Shown here piece by piece: positions 11,701 through 22,913 of a DNA stretch of 64,000 nt. Each line of letters begins with the position of its first letter. Position 1 is the first letter of the stretch. This DNA comes from Zelopaecilomyces penicillatus (Eukaryota > Ascomycota > Sordariomycetes > Hypocreales > Pseudodiploosporaceae). The translations under genes and the position numbers were made by a program. The stretch lies in the NCBI GenBank assembly GCA_005765155.1, contig VCCP01000001.1:4092001-4156000 (forward strand), written 5' to 3'. The notes below the pieces were generated by a model. It was not told the DNA's origin. It ran no database searches and was given only the letters and a program-made list of their open reading frames with translations.

Positions 11701-14249
11701 GATGCTGGGGAATTGCGGTGTGAATTTTGCACCTTTGCACGTCCTCTCTCTAGCCTCACCCTTGCTTGCGTTGCTGACTTGTGGCCCAACAGATCATATC
11801 TTTCTGCAGATTTGCCGCCGCCGCACGGATCAGCGATCTCAGAGCTCTTCCGTTTCCCGACAAATGTCATCGAGTACAGGAAGATCTTCCTTGCTCCCCC
11901 AGCGTAGGCGGGGGTAAGACTTCCGCGTGATTCTTTGTGAAATTAACCAGAGGCTTTGTTCATTTCGTCCGAGTGCCTACGGCAACTCACGCGGAGACCA
12001 TGGTTTGGCATTGAAATAGGGGCAGATAAGCGAAAGGGACCAAGGCGTGCGTCTGTCTTGCTACTCTACTAGAAACTCGCAAACTATCGCCGTCATTCTG
12101 CATCGCGTGGCGATGTCCAGAGCTCACCGTAAGCTCACCGTGGAGACCCCATCATTTTGACTACAGAGCTACCCTGGCACCGTTTTCCCACACAGCGCCA
12201 CTCAACTGTTACAGTGGGTGCACGGCTGGTTCCAAGCCCTGCCTGATAAAGTTTTCGGGCCACACTCAGACTTCCCCTGGCAGCCAACCCTTGTTAGCGT
12301 CTCCAAGTCTGCGGAATGGCACTTCACACCCCCTTTCAGGTTAAACTACGCAGTACGAAGTAGAGGAAGGAGACACAAAAGGGAGGACCACAGACAGCCT
12401 GAAATGCCACCAAAAAAAAATATAAAGAAGAAAAAAGACACACGGAATAGATCACAAAGAATGCAATATAGATTGCAAAAGCGACAAACAGATGTCTGTA
12501 CAAATGTGTTGGGAATATCCAGCACCAGTGTGCAAACGTATCATGATAGGCTCATTTCTTAAGCCTGCGAGCTTGGGACTTCAAACCACAAGGGTACGTC
12601 ACTAGCATCAAATAAGGCGTCTCAATCCCTGAACCGATGGAAATTTCAGATGACCACATGACCACATCATCATCGATGTAAGATGAGATTCTCCTTTCCT
12701 CAGCGGCGTTGGGAGACAAATGTCATGCCCTCGCAAGGTGGCTCCCCACGTTTCCAATCGAAAGGTCAATGCCAGGGTTGCGTTTCGTATTGTCAGTGAG
12801 GTGTGAAGGTGCGACTGTTAACCTTGTTTCAATTTTAAGCTTCCTTCTTTCTGCTTTCATTTCGGGAATCCGGGTGCTACAATTTGCAATATCTGTTTCC
12901 CCGCCGCGGGCGATATCAGATCTCAACGCTGAAATGCTCCGAAAACGGAATTGGCCCAACTGCTGCTGCTTCCAAGCTAGCTCGATTCAATCAATTCACT
13001 TGTGAGGGAATGTGGCTGCCTTGAGCTAGCCACGATCCCACCCACCCATCCATCCCAGCTGGACGGGTTGTGGGTGTCGGCAGTCGAAGACCAAATTCGC
13101 CGCTCTGCACACGTTTTGGGAACGAAGCAGATTGTAATATATTGTTTGACAAACGTTAAAAGTCAATTGGCCAATGGTTATAGACGTTTCTTATGGAGAC
13201 TGATGATTACCTATCTATCTATTCTTCGTGAGGATATTTTCCGTACTTGTACGTCGCCTGGACACACAGGGCAAGCTCCTCGTTTGCTTTTTGTATTTTT
13301 TCCTTCTTCCATTGTCCAGAATATCTGAACAGCTGCTAGTAACGCCAAACTTCGGATCGGAAGCATGATCTATCTGACAATACTGCGCCATCTCACCGCT
13401 CTCTCACAAATTTATCTTAAGATGAGATGGATTTTGTCTTCCCCCCCCCCCCCCCCCCTACCTTTAAGCAATGCCGCTAATTCTCGGATGTGGACCACCG
13501 CCATTTGAACTGTACCCGTAATTGCTCCCTACTCAAATAGGGCCCCCTTCAAAGCCGTCCCGATTATCTTCGTCCGCCAAACAAAACAGACTTCTTTTTC
13601 GATGGGAAAGTCTCAAACACAAGTCACCTCAATCATGGAGTTTCGGATGTATGGTTAGTATCAGTCATTCTTTGCCGCATCTGCAACAGGAGTGATACCC
13701 TCCTAATGACTGCTGACTTGGATGGCCAAACACTTTAATCCGAAGTGAGGCTTTTGACTCGTATGGACGGACGTCTTACAACAGCTAGCTTAGGGCATAT
13801 CCATGCCGACAATGTTGGCGAGTATTGTGATTTCATCCACCGATTCCCATGCCCCATCCAGTTCAGTGAAGATGATCTGAGTTCTCTTCCCCCGATAATG
13901 CTAGGACAACCTTATTTGTTATCAAGATCAAGATCAAGTATTATCAAGAAACAAGTCAAAATTATTTATTTCCCAACGTCCATTCTCCTCGCTGGCCAGC
14001 AACCGTTGCAGTATCTTCTACCTGTTTCAACACGGTAATAACCTTGTCTGGATCTCGTTTTCTCTACCTACAGTTTCTTCATGCCATCATCTTCCCATAA
14101 CGCCGCCGCGCAGGGTATTATCCATAAAAAGGTACTGTGCACCTACAAGAACAAAGAAGAAAAAATTGAAGTCACTTCCCAAAACGCCATGATATTGTCT
14201 GGGTCCTCCACACCTCCCAAGATTCTATGCTTTGTGCCTAATCCACCCT
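8719..14249. other. Gene-free stretch between SDR and RSC9
   Basis: About 5.5 kb without a supportable gene. The proximal part (8719-9200) is presumably the SDR promoter and leader. Open frames elsewhere (for example 9210-9797 plus, 10989-11378 minus, 11564-11917 plus) have no recognisable domain, no convincing splice pattern, and competing frames of similar length. A TAGGTAGGTA motif sits at 10672-10682 and an 18-base C run at 13441. No tRNA B-box or rRNA sequence was noticed. Confidence 0.55.
13441..13458. repeat. Homopolymer C tract (18 bases)
   Basis: Eighteen consecutive C on the plus strand, followed by TACCTTTAAG. It lies in the gene-free stretch downstream of RSC9. It is length-unstable in principle, and the exact length may be a sequencing artefact. 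Confidence 0.9.
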
Positions 14250-17200
14250 TCATTGATCGCCACCGTCATCATCAGTAGTATTGCGAATAAGATCTAGCAA
14301 AGATGCAATATAGGGGCCCTGCAAAAGTAGAGAGTTCGTTAGCAAGTCAATTTAAGGAGCCGGGAGCCCACACAAAAAAAAATGGAGATTTAAGATATAG
14401 AAACGTACCATGGCTACGTTTTCCGCTAGAACCTCAAATAGTCGCGGTAGATGTTGTCTAAACAACCTTTCATTCCACCCGCCGCGTTCACTGCCCCTTT
14501 GCTGCAGCTTCACGAGCTCCTCCTCCGCCTCGGTCTTGACCACATTGCGCGCAATGTTACGGAGAACGAGCACAGCACTGAGCGGGATTCCTGCCGCCTG
14601 GGGGGCAGCATCTGGGGTTCGCTCGTCCCGGAAGGTCGCCGTCTCCTCCATTGTCACATTCATCGTCCGCGCTGGTATTACCCACGCATTTTGCACGCGC
14701 TTAACGGCACCGTGGGACTTGGAGACCATGCTTGAAACGTGCGTGTTGATGTGCCGGGCAAAGTCATGCAGATACATCTTGCTGCGCTTGTCATACTTTG
14801 TACACTCGCCCCAAGTGCACCTAAACTCCTTTTCAGCGTTAACAAACATACCATTTTCGTCCCTCTTCTCATGCACATGGCTTATCAAGATGTGCTCCCA
14901 CATCTGCTCCTGTCTCAGGAAAAAGTGTCCGCATTTCTCGTTCTTCTTGTCCGGGTTCATGGCCCATAAACACCGGCCATACTCTGACCCTTCGATGCTG
15001 AGGGGACGAGGACGTGCACGAATGCCGTGGATGATGAACTTTTGCTGGGCATCCCCGGGCTCTCTAAGCACCTGGGCGTTTGATTCCTTGTAGACTGATG
15101 TGCTGTTGCGAATAAAGTCTGCAGGTGTGATCATAGCCTTGCCGCGAGACTTAAGAGCACCGGCAAAAGCGGATTGGTAGGCCTGCCATGCAGCCAGCTG
15201 TGTAATGTAGGATTTGTTGTCCTCTTCGAAAAAGCACTTGACCCACTGGTGTACACGATCGGGCTCTTCTAGCTTCAGCATCTCCTCCAGGAGGTCATGT
15301 GGTATTGGGGCAATCTCATCACGGGCTGGGAGTCTTTGTTCCGGGGCCAGGACGACCTCTTTGCTCACTTTGCGAGCGCCATGCGCCAATAGACGTACGA
15401 GCTGCTCAACCAGATTTTCGGGAATAGTGGAACGGATGAGGTTATCCACGTTGGGCACCACCGCAGTATACTGGTAAAGGAAGTCAAGACAGGCATCCAT
15501 CAGATCATCGTCGTTGAGCAGAAGCCAGCCCGAAACCCGTTGGAGAATTAATGCTGGAATATCCCCTAGCTTGTTGGTGGCATCTAGATTCATTGAAATG
15601 CGTCCCAGTGCCCGCAGCGCCGTTAGAATAGTACCTCTGTCATCCGAGCTCATCTGTGACACGAGTGTTCGATACAGAGGATCGTCTGACTCTAATACCA
15701 TGAACGGAGTCAGTTGCTCTGCGATATCGAGAGCCAGGTGTTTGAGTTCGATTAGTGAATCTCTGGTTGGCAGGCGAAGAATGATGCAGAGCAGGTCTTT
15801 CAGGGGATAGAATTCAGACATGTTCTGAGCATTTTCGGAAAGGGTGACCATGTTGCGAATGGTAAGTACAGCCTCTGTCGTCAATACTAGTTCATCGGCA
15901 TACTTTTCCGTCTGAAGGGCATCTGGCATATCCTTTTCAATCAGATCATCAATTCTTTCCAATATATCGCTTGTCCCATCGTTGCCGTCTAGGATCCCGA
16001 TTTCGCTCGAGTCCGTTGGTGGCTCCCAAGAAACTTTCCAGTTGACATGGTAGAAGACGTTTCCAATTTCGAGGGCCTTGTCAACAAGACCCTCGGCCAA
16101 GCCAGGAAAAGCATCAAACTTGTACTTGTCGCCCCTCTCAAAGGATATTTTGACTAAATGGTAGAGCGCAAAGGCTTGTTCGGAAGGAATCCCAGAACGG
16201 AGCGCATTCAGGCATCGTGAATAAATATTCGGGCCGTCAAATCCAGCTGTAAAAAGAAAACTAGTTAGCTTTAGAGCCACATTTATTTTACAACTGTCTG
16301 GGTTTCGTCCAACTTACTGCCTGGCTGCATCGGTTGCCGGGCCACGGCATCTTGTGCGAGACGATGTGGTAAACGAAGTTTCAAAAACTCGGTCGGTGCG
16401 CTGCTCGGAGTGGCAACAGCTCGAAGCTGCAGCGGTTTCAACTGTTTCGGAAGGTAGGAAGCAACCATGTGCGAGGTATTCTCGGTGTTTGGTGGATGGT
16501 GCATTATGGAGGGACCGCGCATTCCATGATGCCCACTGTGTTGAAGTGGTAGATTATTCGGAATATGCATGGCTTGTGGTGTATGGTTTTGCGCGGGCGA
16601 CGCTGAGTGTGCAGTTGACTGCTGCTGCTGTGCCTGCGTTTGGGATGCCTGTGGTTGCGACTGTTGTTGCTGGTTGGAACTCTGCCTCGTTGATCGTGAT
16701 GAGCCAGTGTCAGGTTGGAAAATCACCCTCTGAGGGGGAGCTTCACGAAGACCCCGAGAAGCACGTGCACTGGCAGCTGCATCTACAACAGGCCGCTCAC
16801 GGACTGGCGTTCCATCGTCACCTGAAGCTGCCGAGTCCGCAGCCCCGACATTGCTTTCCCTCTTGCCTCGGAAGTTCTCCCGTGTGCGGCTTAACAGGCT
16901 GGCGCCTTTTGCTGTGACGTCTTCGAGTATCTCTTTTGGCGGCGGCTCTTTCCCGTGGACAGTGCTGATTTCGTATGCCGCCAGGTTTTTATAGAATTTC
17001 TCTTTGAGAGCAAAGGCCGTCGAAGCTTCATTGTTGGAGAAGAGTCCCAGCTCGGATGCCATTCGACGCCACGCCAGCTTCTCTTCCGAGACCTTGTCGT
17101 AGCCACCAGAGGCAACGATGTGCTTGAAGACCTTGAACAAATCAAGATGCGTCAGCCCAACCTTGGGTTCCGGATCGAGAACTGTCCCTCGCTTTGTGTG

Positions 17201-17308
17201 ATAGTCGCGAAGGTTGGTCATGAACTCTTCATACTCTGGGCTGCGGTCGATGACGTGCGACTGCGCGTCTGGCGGCGTGGAGACCACCTCATCAGCCATG
17301 GAGTCCAT
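14250..17308 (-). CDS. rsc9: RSC chromatin-remodelling subunit Rsc9 (ARID domain)
   Basis: Subunit of the RSC/SWI-SNF-type nucleosome remodeller, nuclear. Exons on the minus strand: 17308-16318, 16246-14409 and 14318-14250, giving 965 residues. An ARID/BRIGHT DNA-binding domain lies at about 20-115 (FKHIVASGGYDKV, WRRMASELGL, ALKEKFYKNL). A Q/S-rich linker at about 235-300 leads to a long helical repeat region. A Cys/His zinc-finger-like segment begins at about 752 (CLWAM, CGHFF, CTWGEC, HINTH). The last exon ends in an acidic tail (NTTDDDGGDQ). I chose ATG 17308 because the longer in-frame extension upstream looks non-conserved and basic/random. The phase 1 splice at 16318/16246 restores a single frame. 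It is divergent from the gene at 17840 and shares its promoter. Confidence 0.9.
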
Positions 17309-17839
17309 CTGGCTCGTTTGTCTATCGTATAAAGACAGAATTAGGCGAGCGGGCTCTGTGCGATCGAAAGGGTTAGATGCGAGACTCGAAGACCGCTGCG
17401 ATCGAGCAGGTCGCGTTCTGAGATAGACTGATGTTGACCAGTTGTTCACCAGGCCAATCCCCAATTATCCCCCCCGGTTTGCCTTTCAATGGTCGTCTGA
17501 GGAAGCGCAAGCGTTGTGGCTAAGAGTTGTCGTTCAATTGCTCAATGAGCCTTTGTGGGATGGGCGGCGCAGAGAGACGACGTGGTTGGCGCGGCGCGAC
17601 GACAAGCGAATGGGGTGGTATGGTGGTACTTTCAGACCGTTGTACTGAAATCTTATCTGCACGTGAGCCCACACACAACTTGCTCAACCAATCGGCTGTT
17701 TTCCACTCCAACTGTCTAGCTAGCTCGCTCGCTGCCATTCCACGACGCTTTGGAGCCATCATCGCCTCCAGCAAGCTTTACAATCTTCGGCTATCTGTGA
17801 AGAACATAGCGCGATAAATGGAATGAAGATCAATCCATC
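17309..17839. promoter_or_regulatory. Shared divergent promoter, RSC9 / 534-residue protein
   Basis: 531 bases separate two start codons on opposite strands, so both genes must draw their 5' controls from this segment. It is rich in GGCGC/GACG elements on one side. I see no clear TATA box for either gene. Confidence 0.6.
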
Positions 17840-19502
17840 ATGCCTGGGCCACCGACGCCTCTTTCTGGCTGTCTATTGAAGCGACTGGAGATAATACACC
17901 ACCTCTTGAGCAATCATGAGGTCTATGACGCTAGTCATATGGCCCATGCACTGACCCTAACCCTTGAAGCTGAACGAACCATCAAGGCTGACACTCAGAG
18001 CTTGATGCTCCAGGCTCACTATGGACTCGAGCGAGTGGTGTGTTTATCTTGAAGTTTGTCTACATAGAGGTATCACACTAGACTGACTGCATTAGTTGTC
18101 AATCAGGCTTAGTGATTTTCTACAAACCCCCAACTGCAATGGTAGGGTAGAAGGGATCAGTATGGACAAGACGGCAAAACACTTACGAATCCAGATTGAA
18201 GAGGAAAAGACAATATTGGCCAATTTTGAGGTAACACGGGATTTCAATGTGGCGGTATGCATGCTGAGAAAGCTCGGGTTTCACGTCAAGAATGCATCTT
18301 CTAAACCACCACGAAAGAAGGCATCGCGGAAACGCAAGTCGCCAGCCACGGCAATCGAAGAGCCCCTAGATTTTGGGCCTCGACTTTCGTCTATAACGCC
18401 TCTCGTTGGAACAGACTTTCATGGAGAGTCTTTATGGTACCAAGATTTATCGTTTACATCAATACTGAATTCTCCTTCTATGCCAATGTCGCCAGACTAC
18501 CTCATTCCGTATACCACCCAACCGTACAGCAATGCCACTCCCGCACAAACACACCATTCCCCGCAGTATCCGACCGATTTTTCTCAACAAGGACCATATA
18601 TGACTTCTCTCAATCCGTATGAAGCGTTCCTAGGCAGGCAAACCAACCCAAATCACCAGCCACATGTGGCATCTCCATTGCGAAACTCTTTCCAAGCTTG
18701 GGAGGATATAAACAAAGGAGAGTCATTTGAGAGCCCACCGACTACCATATCGCAGAGCAATTGGCCCTCTTTTGCTCCTACTATAGGATCTTGCACAGAA
18801 CAGACATATACATTCCACAGCTCATCTGCAGAAGCATCTCAAGGCTCAACGAGCTCTCCCAATGATAGCCAATCGAGCAATTTGACCGAGGCTTCTTCAG
18901 CCAATGATAGCACGCAAAATAGTGCATCCGAATCCCCTCGGGACTTCCTTAAACTGATGCCACAGCCCCGGAAACTCCCTTTTATACGGCGTATTGAGAA
19001 GAAGATGGACAGCAGATCATTATCAGTGACCCAGCACGCAGCACAGACTCAGGCTGGAGATCATGGCGAATTTGCAAAAGAGCCTTTCCAGTTAAATCGA
19101 AGAGATTTGTTGCGGACATGTAGTGAAGCTCATGAAGATACCGAGTCTCGACAACCGTTGGAGAAGCGTGCGCAAATGGTCAATGCTGGAAGCCAAACTG
19201 AACTCTTTCCGAATACGCTTGCGTCGGCCCACCTCTCGCAACAGCTAATAGGGGAAAACCATTCCTCACATCACAAGTTGGATCGTGGCATGAGCATATT
19301 TGTTGCAGACCCGTCTCTCATTCGGCAGGCTGGTGAATTTGCCAATAGATTTCTTGAGCAATATGAGACAGACGTTGCTCGCGGGTGTGACGAGCACATC
19401 TGCGCCAAATTCTACATGGAACAAATTGATGCTGCTCGGAGCGCCTTCTGGCGATATAATTTAGCCAACAAGGACGGCCAGAATCGGTTAACAATAGTTT
19501 AA
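17840..19502 (+). CDS. Uncharacterised fungal protein, 534 residues
   Basis: Two exons: 17840-18037 and 18096-19502. The 58-base intron starts GTGTGT, has an ACTGAC branch site and ends TTAG; both sides are phase 0 and join into one frame. I do not recognise the family. Residues 1-120 look folded and mostly helical, including a segment of alternating acidic and hydrophobic residues around IQIEEEKTILANFEV. A strongly basic run (KKASRKRK, about 137-150) could be a nuclear localisation signal. The middle is S/P/Q/T-rich and likely disordered. The last 60 residues (from about DPSLIRQAGEFANRF) look helical again. The layout would suit a nuclear regulatory protein, but this is inference. Codon use resembles the neighbours. 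Confidence 0.8.
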
Positions 19503-20396
19503 GTTGGTCTCAGTAACACAAGTCTAACAAGCCTTTAATTTAATATACGCAACCTAATCCGCAGAATCAAGGTTGGTGGCTGGTTTGTTCTCAAATCGGG
19601 AACTACACATGAAATCACGGGGATGAAACAGGTCGGGAAAAAGATGGGAGTATTGCGATTTGTATATTAGATATCTTGCTGAGAGTCATGTTCGAATAGC
19701 AACACTCAAAAATATAGACCAACAAGGTGATGTGGAAAAGGTGCAGAATATTATGTATTCTGGTCCTATGGGTTTTCCTACATGCTAAGGAAGTTGCAGC
19801 TCAACCATGATCTTTTTATTCGACGGTCACGACACCTCGTCATTTTTTTTAAAAAAAAGAATAGTTACCGCTGATTACCTATTGTAAAATCTGAGCAGCA
19901 GGAGAGAATCAGGGTCAACTAGCAGAAAGGCAACGCAAAGAAAAGCCTAAATCAAGGTTATGCTTCGATAAGGTTTACCGTTGACTCTTTCTCGCGCTTG
20001 AAGTACGGGCATATATATATATATGTATAAGGTGCCCTCCAGGAACTGCCAGTCAGAGCGTACGAACAGCAGCACTCTTACTCTCTTACACCCAGTCACA
20101 TCAGATATTTTCATCTTCAATCTCCCCTTTTTGTCTTTTTTGTCTTTTTGACAAAATCTCTTTATTTATAAGTGTATCACCACCACGGGTGCTCTCGTCT
20201 TCCTCTGACAGAGGTCCCCTTGCACTTATTCACACAAACATTGGTACTCTCGAGGAGACATCATACTCGTATTCAGCTTTACTCTTACGTCTATATCTCA
20301 GCTACCACCACGCATATCCTCGGGGGGGGGGGGATCACACATAACTCGTACATTCACGTTTACTTTACAACTCGATCCGGTGGATTTCAATTCAGC
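19503..20396 (+). promoter_or_regulatory. Upstream region of 175-residue orphan, with TATA tract
   Basis: An (AT)n run continuing into GTATAA at 20011-20030 is a good TATA element. It is followed by a pyrimidine-rich leader (CTTACTCTCTTACACC at about 20078; repeated TTTTTGTC at 20130-20150). A 12-base G run lies at 20322-20333. Near 19848 there is an A/T palindrome of eight T and eight A. The start of the region holds the 3' end of the preceding gene. The long leader and TATA suggest regulated, possibly strong, expression. Confidence 0.5.
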
Positions 20397-20924
20397 ATGG
20401 CTAGCACCAGAGTTGCACAGCTTTCCTTTGTAGACAGACTACCTTACCCAAGCTGCATCTACGACCCGGTTGCCTTTTGCGAGGCCCTTGACATTGATAT
20501 CTCAGAGGTTGCCAGCTCCGCATCTGCGCTTGTATCCCGCAAGCATATCCGGATCGTGGACCACCAGTCGGAAGATCTTCCTCACCATATCCTCGAGTGG
20601 ACCAAGCTTCCTAGTGGAGAGGTTTTGATCTGCAGTCGACAGGGAAGCAAATCGGTGCCGCCACGTGAGAGACCTTGCTGCGAGCAGGTTAACGACAGCG
20701 AGGGAAGCAACGGCAGTAAGACCAGCGGCCGGCGCCTCCGCTTCATTGTTCCCACTAAGAAACCCCTTGGCATGAGAAAGCGCATTTGCGATCTGGTTGA
20801 CGACCACGATATGAGAGTTTGCACGGCGCAGATGGCTATGTGGCATATTGCCCCAGAGGGAACCAACGGCAATGATACCGCTTCCTGCTCAAGTTCATTG
20901 TCTTCTGGTTCTCCTACTCATTGA
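20397..20924 (+). CDS. Orphan protein of 175 residues
   Basis: Single exon beginning at ATG 20397 (MASTRVAQLSFVDR). The reading frame stays open upstream to 20172, but that part is translated leader-like sequence with a G run, so the ATG is preferred. I do not recognise a domain. The protein is mixed in composition with a central charged and hydrophobic part (HHILEWTKLPSGEVLIC), a basic stretch (GRRLRFIVPTKKPLGMRKR) and a serine-rich tail. There is no signal peptide and no membrane segment. A TATA box and pyrimidine-rich leader upstream support a real gene. Opposite-strand frames at 20502-20872 are shadows. Confidence 0.6.
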   Translation: MASTRVAQLSFVDRLPYPSCIYDPVAFCEALDIDISEVASSASALVSRKHIRIVDHQSEDLPHHILEWTKLPSGEVLICSRQGSKSVPPRERPCCEQVNDSEGSNGSKTSGRRLRFIVPTKKPLGMRKRICDLVDDHDMRVCTAQMAMWHIAPEGTNGNDTASCSSSLSSGSPTH

Positions 20925-21509
20925 CGGTCTCCCAAAGACAAGGGGGGAAATGGGGACTTGGTGTTTTGATTATTCAGAATTGCAGCGTCACGACTGTTAT
21001 GATAATGAAAGTTTCCTTGATAATTAATGGACATAATCGCATTCCGCTCCAACATGGATAACGAGGCCCCAATTGCAGGATTTATCATGGAAAATGGCGA
21101 AAGCGGCATCAGTAAATATCAATAAAACGTTTTTAAAACCCCATTGGCTGAGAACCGTGACCCAGGTATAACTTCTAACCGTAGGCATCCCTGTCGCCAG
21201 AGGTTGCCATCAACCCCCCCAAATCCATTTGTAAGATGACCCTAACAAAGAAACCAAAACAAGAGCTTAATGTAAATGCAAAACAAAAGCCGTAAACAAA
21301 AACAGCCAAAAAGAAACCCAAGCGAACTCATTGCTGGCCCTAGTAAAAAGTGTAAAGCAGTTGTGTGTAAAAGCAAGTTGGTATCCTTCCGACTGGTGTG
21401 TTTCCAAGAAGAACAGTGAGTGCGCGCGTGGCAAAGAAGGAGCGTGGGAAATTCCATGGCCGAGGTCAAGTGGTCGATATTGGAGGTCGTTAAGAAGATG
21501 TGAATCTTG
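20925..21509. other. Convergent intergenic region
   Basis: Holds the 3' ends of the orphan gene (plus) and the Ysc84-like gene (minus). It is AT-rich, with A-rich tracts around 21240-21310. No gene is supported. Confidence 0.6.
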
Positions 21510-22913
21510 TTACTTCATCTTTACATAGTTGCTTGGGAATATGCCCTGCCTCGACCCGATTTGGCCAGTCCTGTAGTTCGAGTTAATACAGCTTCACCAG
21601 AGTGTCCAACCAATAAGGAGAGGGGAAAACGAAAACAAAGAAAAAGGGGACCAGTTGCTTACCACCAGTCGTTGTCGCTATCCGTCTTTTTCAATATTGT
21701 AATAACATCACCCTTCTTGAACCCCAAGTCGCCAGGCTGGTCGGCATCAAAGTTGAATACTGCGACGGCCTCATTGGCTTTTAACGCTGCCTGCTTTGCT
21801 CCAAAGACAGGCTTGGGCGCGGCGGGACGTCCAGGGCCAGCCCTTTTCTCCGAGGGTCTGTCCGAGTAAGAGTATTCGTCGTCGCCGCCTCTTGAGGCAG
21901 CGAAGGTGTTGGAACGGGATGGGGGACCAGATCGATCACTTGGCCGATCGTATATATCATCCTGCCAGGTGCTGGCCCGCTGGGGCGCCGCACCGAAGCG
22001 GTCTGAGGTTGATCCAGTGCGGCTGCGCGAAATGCCTTCGCCAAAGCCGCTTCCTTGGCGGCCCTCCCAAACAACGGCATCATGGCCCTCGTCGTAGACA
22101 GGCATATCGTTGTACATGGCGTCTTCGGCACCGCCGCCATTGCCGGCCCTCATGCCACTGAAGACGCGCGAGTTGAGAATCGCCATAAGTGGCGCGGCTT
22201 GTGGCGGCGGAGCAACTGACCCCGTAAGTAGCTGCTGGGCGGTATACCTGGTGCCGTAGAGTTTCTCGTTGGCGTCGCGGCGCTCGATGATAGCGGAGCC
22301 CTCGAGCGAGACTCCAGCGAAGAGGCCCTTTGTCTTGGAGTAGGCGAAGATGCCAGCAACGCCCTTGAGTGAGGCAGCGCCTGCAGCCTCAGCATTGCGG
22401 CCGACGGGTCCTGCCGCCAGGGAAACATTGCCGCCGAGGGTCAGCGACCCAGCCTGAGCAAAAGTCTTGACGGCGCTGATATCGTTGAGGATGAAGACGA
22501 AGTCGGTAAGCTCGAAGCCGATCTGACCGCCGAAACCGCCGCCGAGAGTGGCGATTGCGCTCGGGGCGCTCCATGAACCGTCGGGCAGGCGGGCAACGAC
22601 AAGACCGCTTCCGAAACGGCCGGATCCGAGGAAGCCGGCCTTGAGAACGGTGATGACGGCGAGGCCTTTTGCGTTGGAGAGGATGGCTGGCGGAATGACC
22701 TTGTCAGGACCAAAGGCCTGGCGTGGGTTGACAAATGACGTGAGGATCTTGCCGCATTTCTTGCACTCCGCTAGTTATTTATAAATTGTTCTTTAGCTTG
22801 ATTGGAGCTTTTGCAAAGGAAAAGAGAGGTCTGATGTATGCTTGCGCGCATTGGAAGCTGGAATACGTACAGGCCATGGAGCTCGGGAGCGGATTGTTGA
22901 TACCCATCCCCAT
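21510..22913 (-). CDS. Ysc84/SH3YL1-type actin-patch protein (DUF500 + SH3)
   Basis: Lipid- and F-actin-binding protein of cortical endocytic patches (yeast Ysc84/Lsb3 family). Exons on the minus strand: 22913-22871, 22770-21663 and 21570-21510, giving 403 residues. The short first exon encodes MGMGINNPLPSSMA, matching the conserved MGINNP start. The Ysc84/DUF500 domain covers about 15-225 (glycine-rich segments TLGGGFGGQIGFE and SKTKGLFAGVSLEGS). A disordered D/S/R-rich linker follows, and a C-terminal SH3 domain spans about 345-403 with AVFNFDA, DNDWW and GIFPSNYV. Intron 2 splits the second Trp codon of the SH3 WW pair (TG/G), which fixes the splice sites. Family length is normal. Confidence 0.93.

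Noticed and set aside
17941..17970. Telomere-like CCCTAACCC
   Set aside because: A single short match within the first exon of the 534-residue protein; no repeat array.
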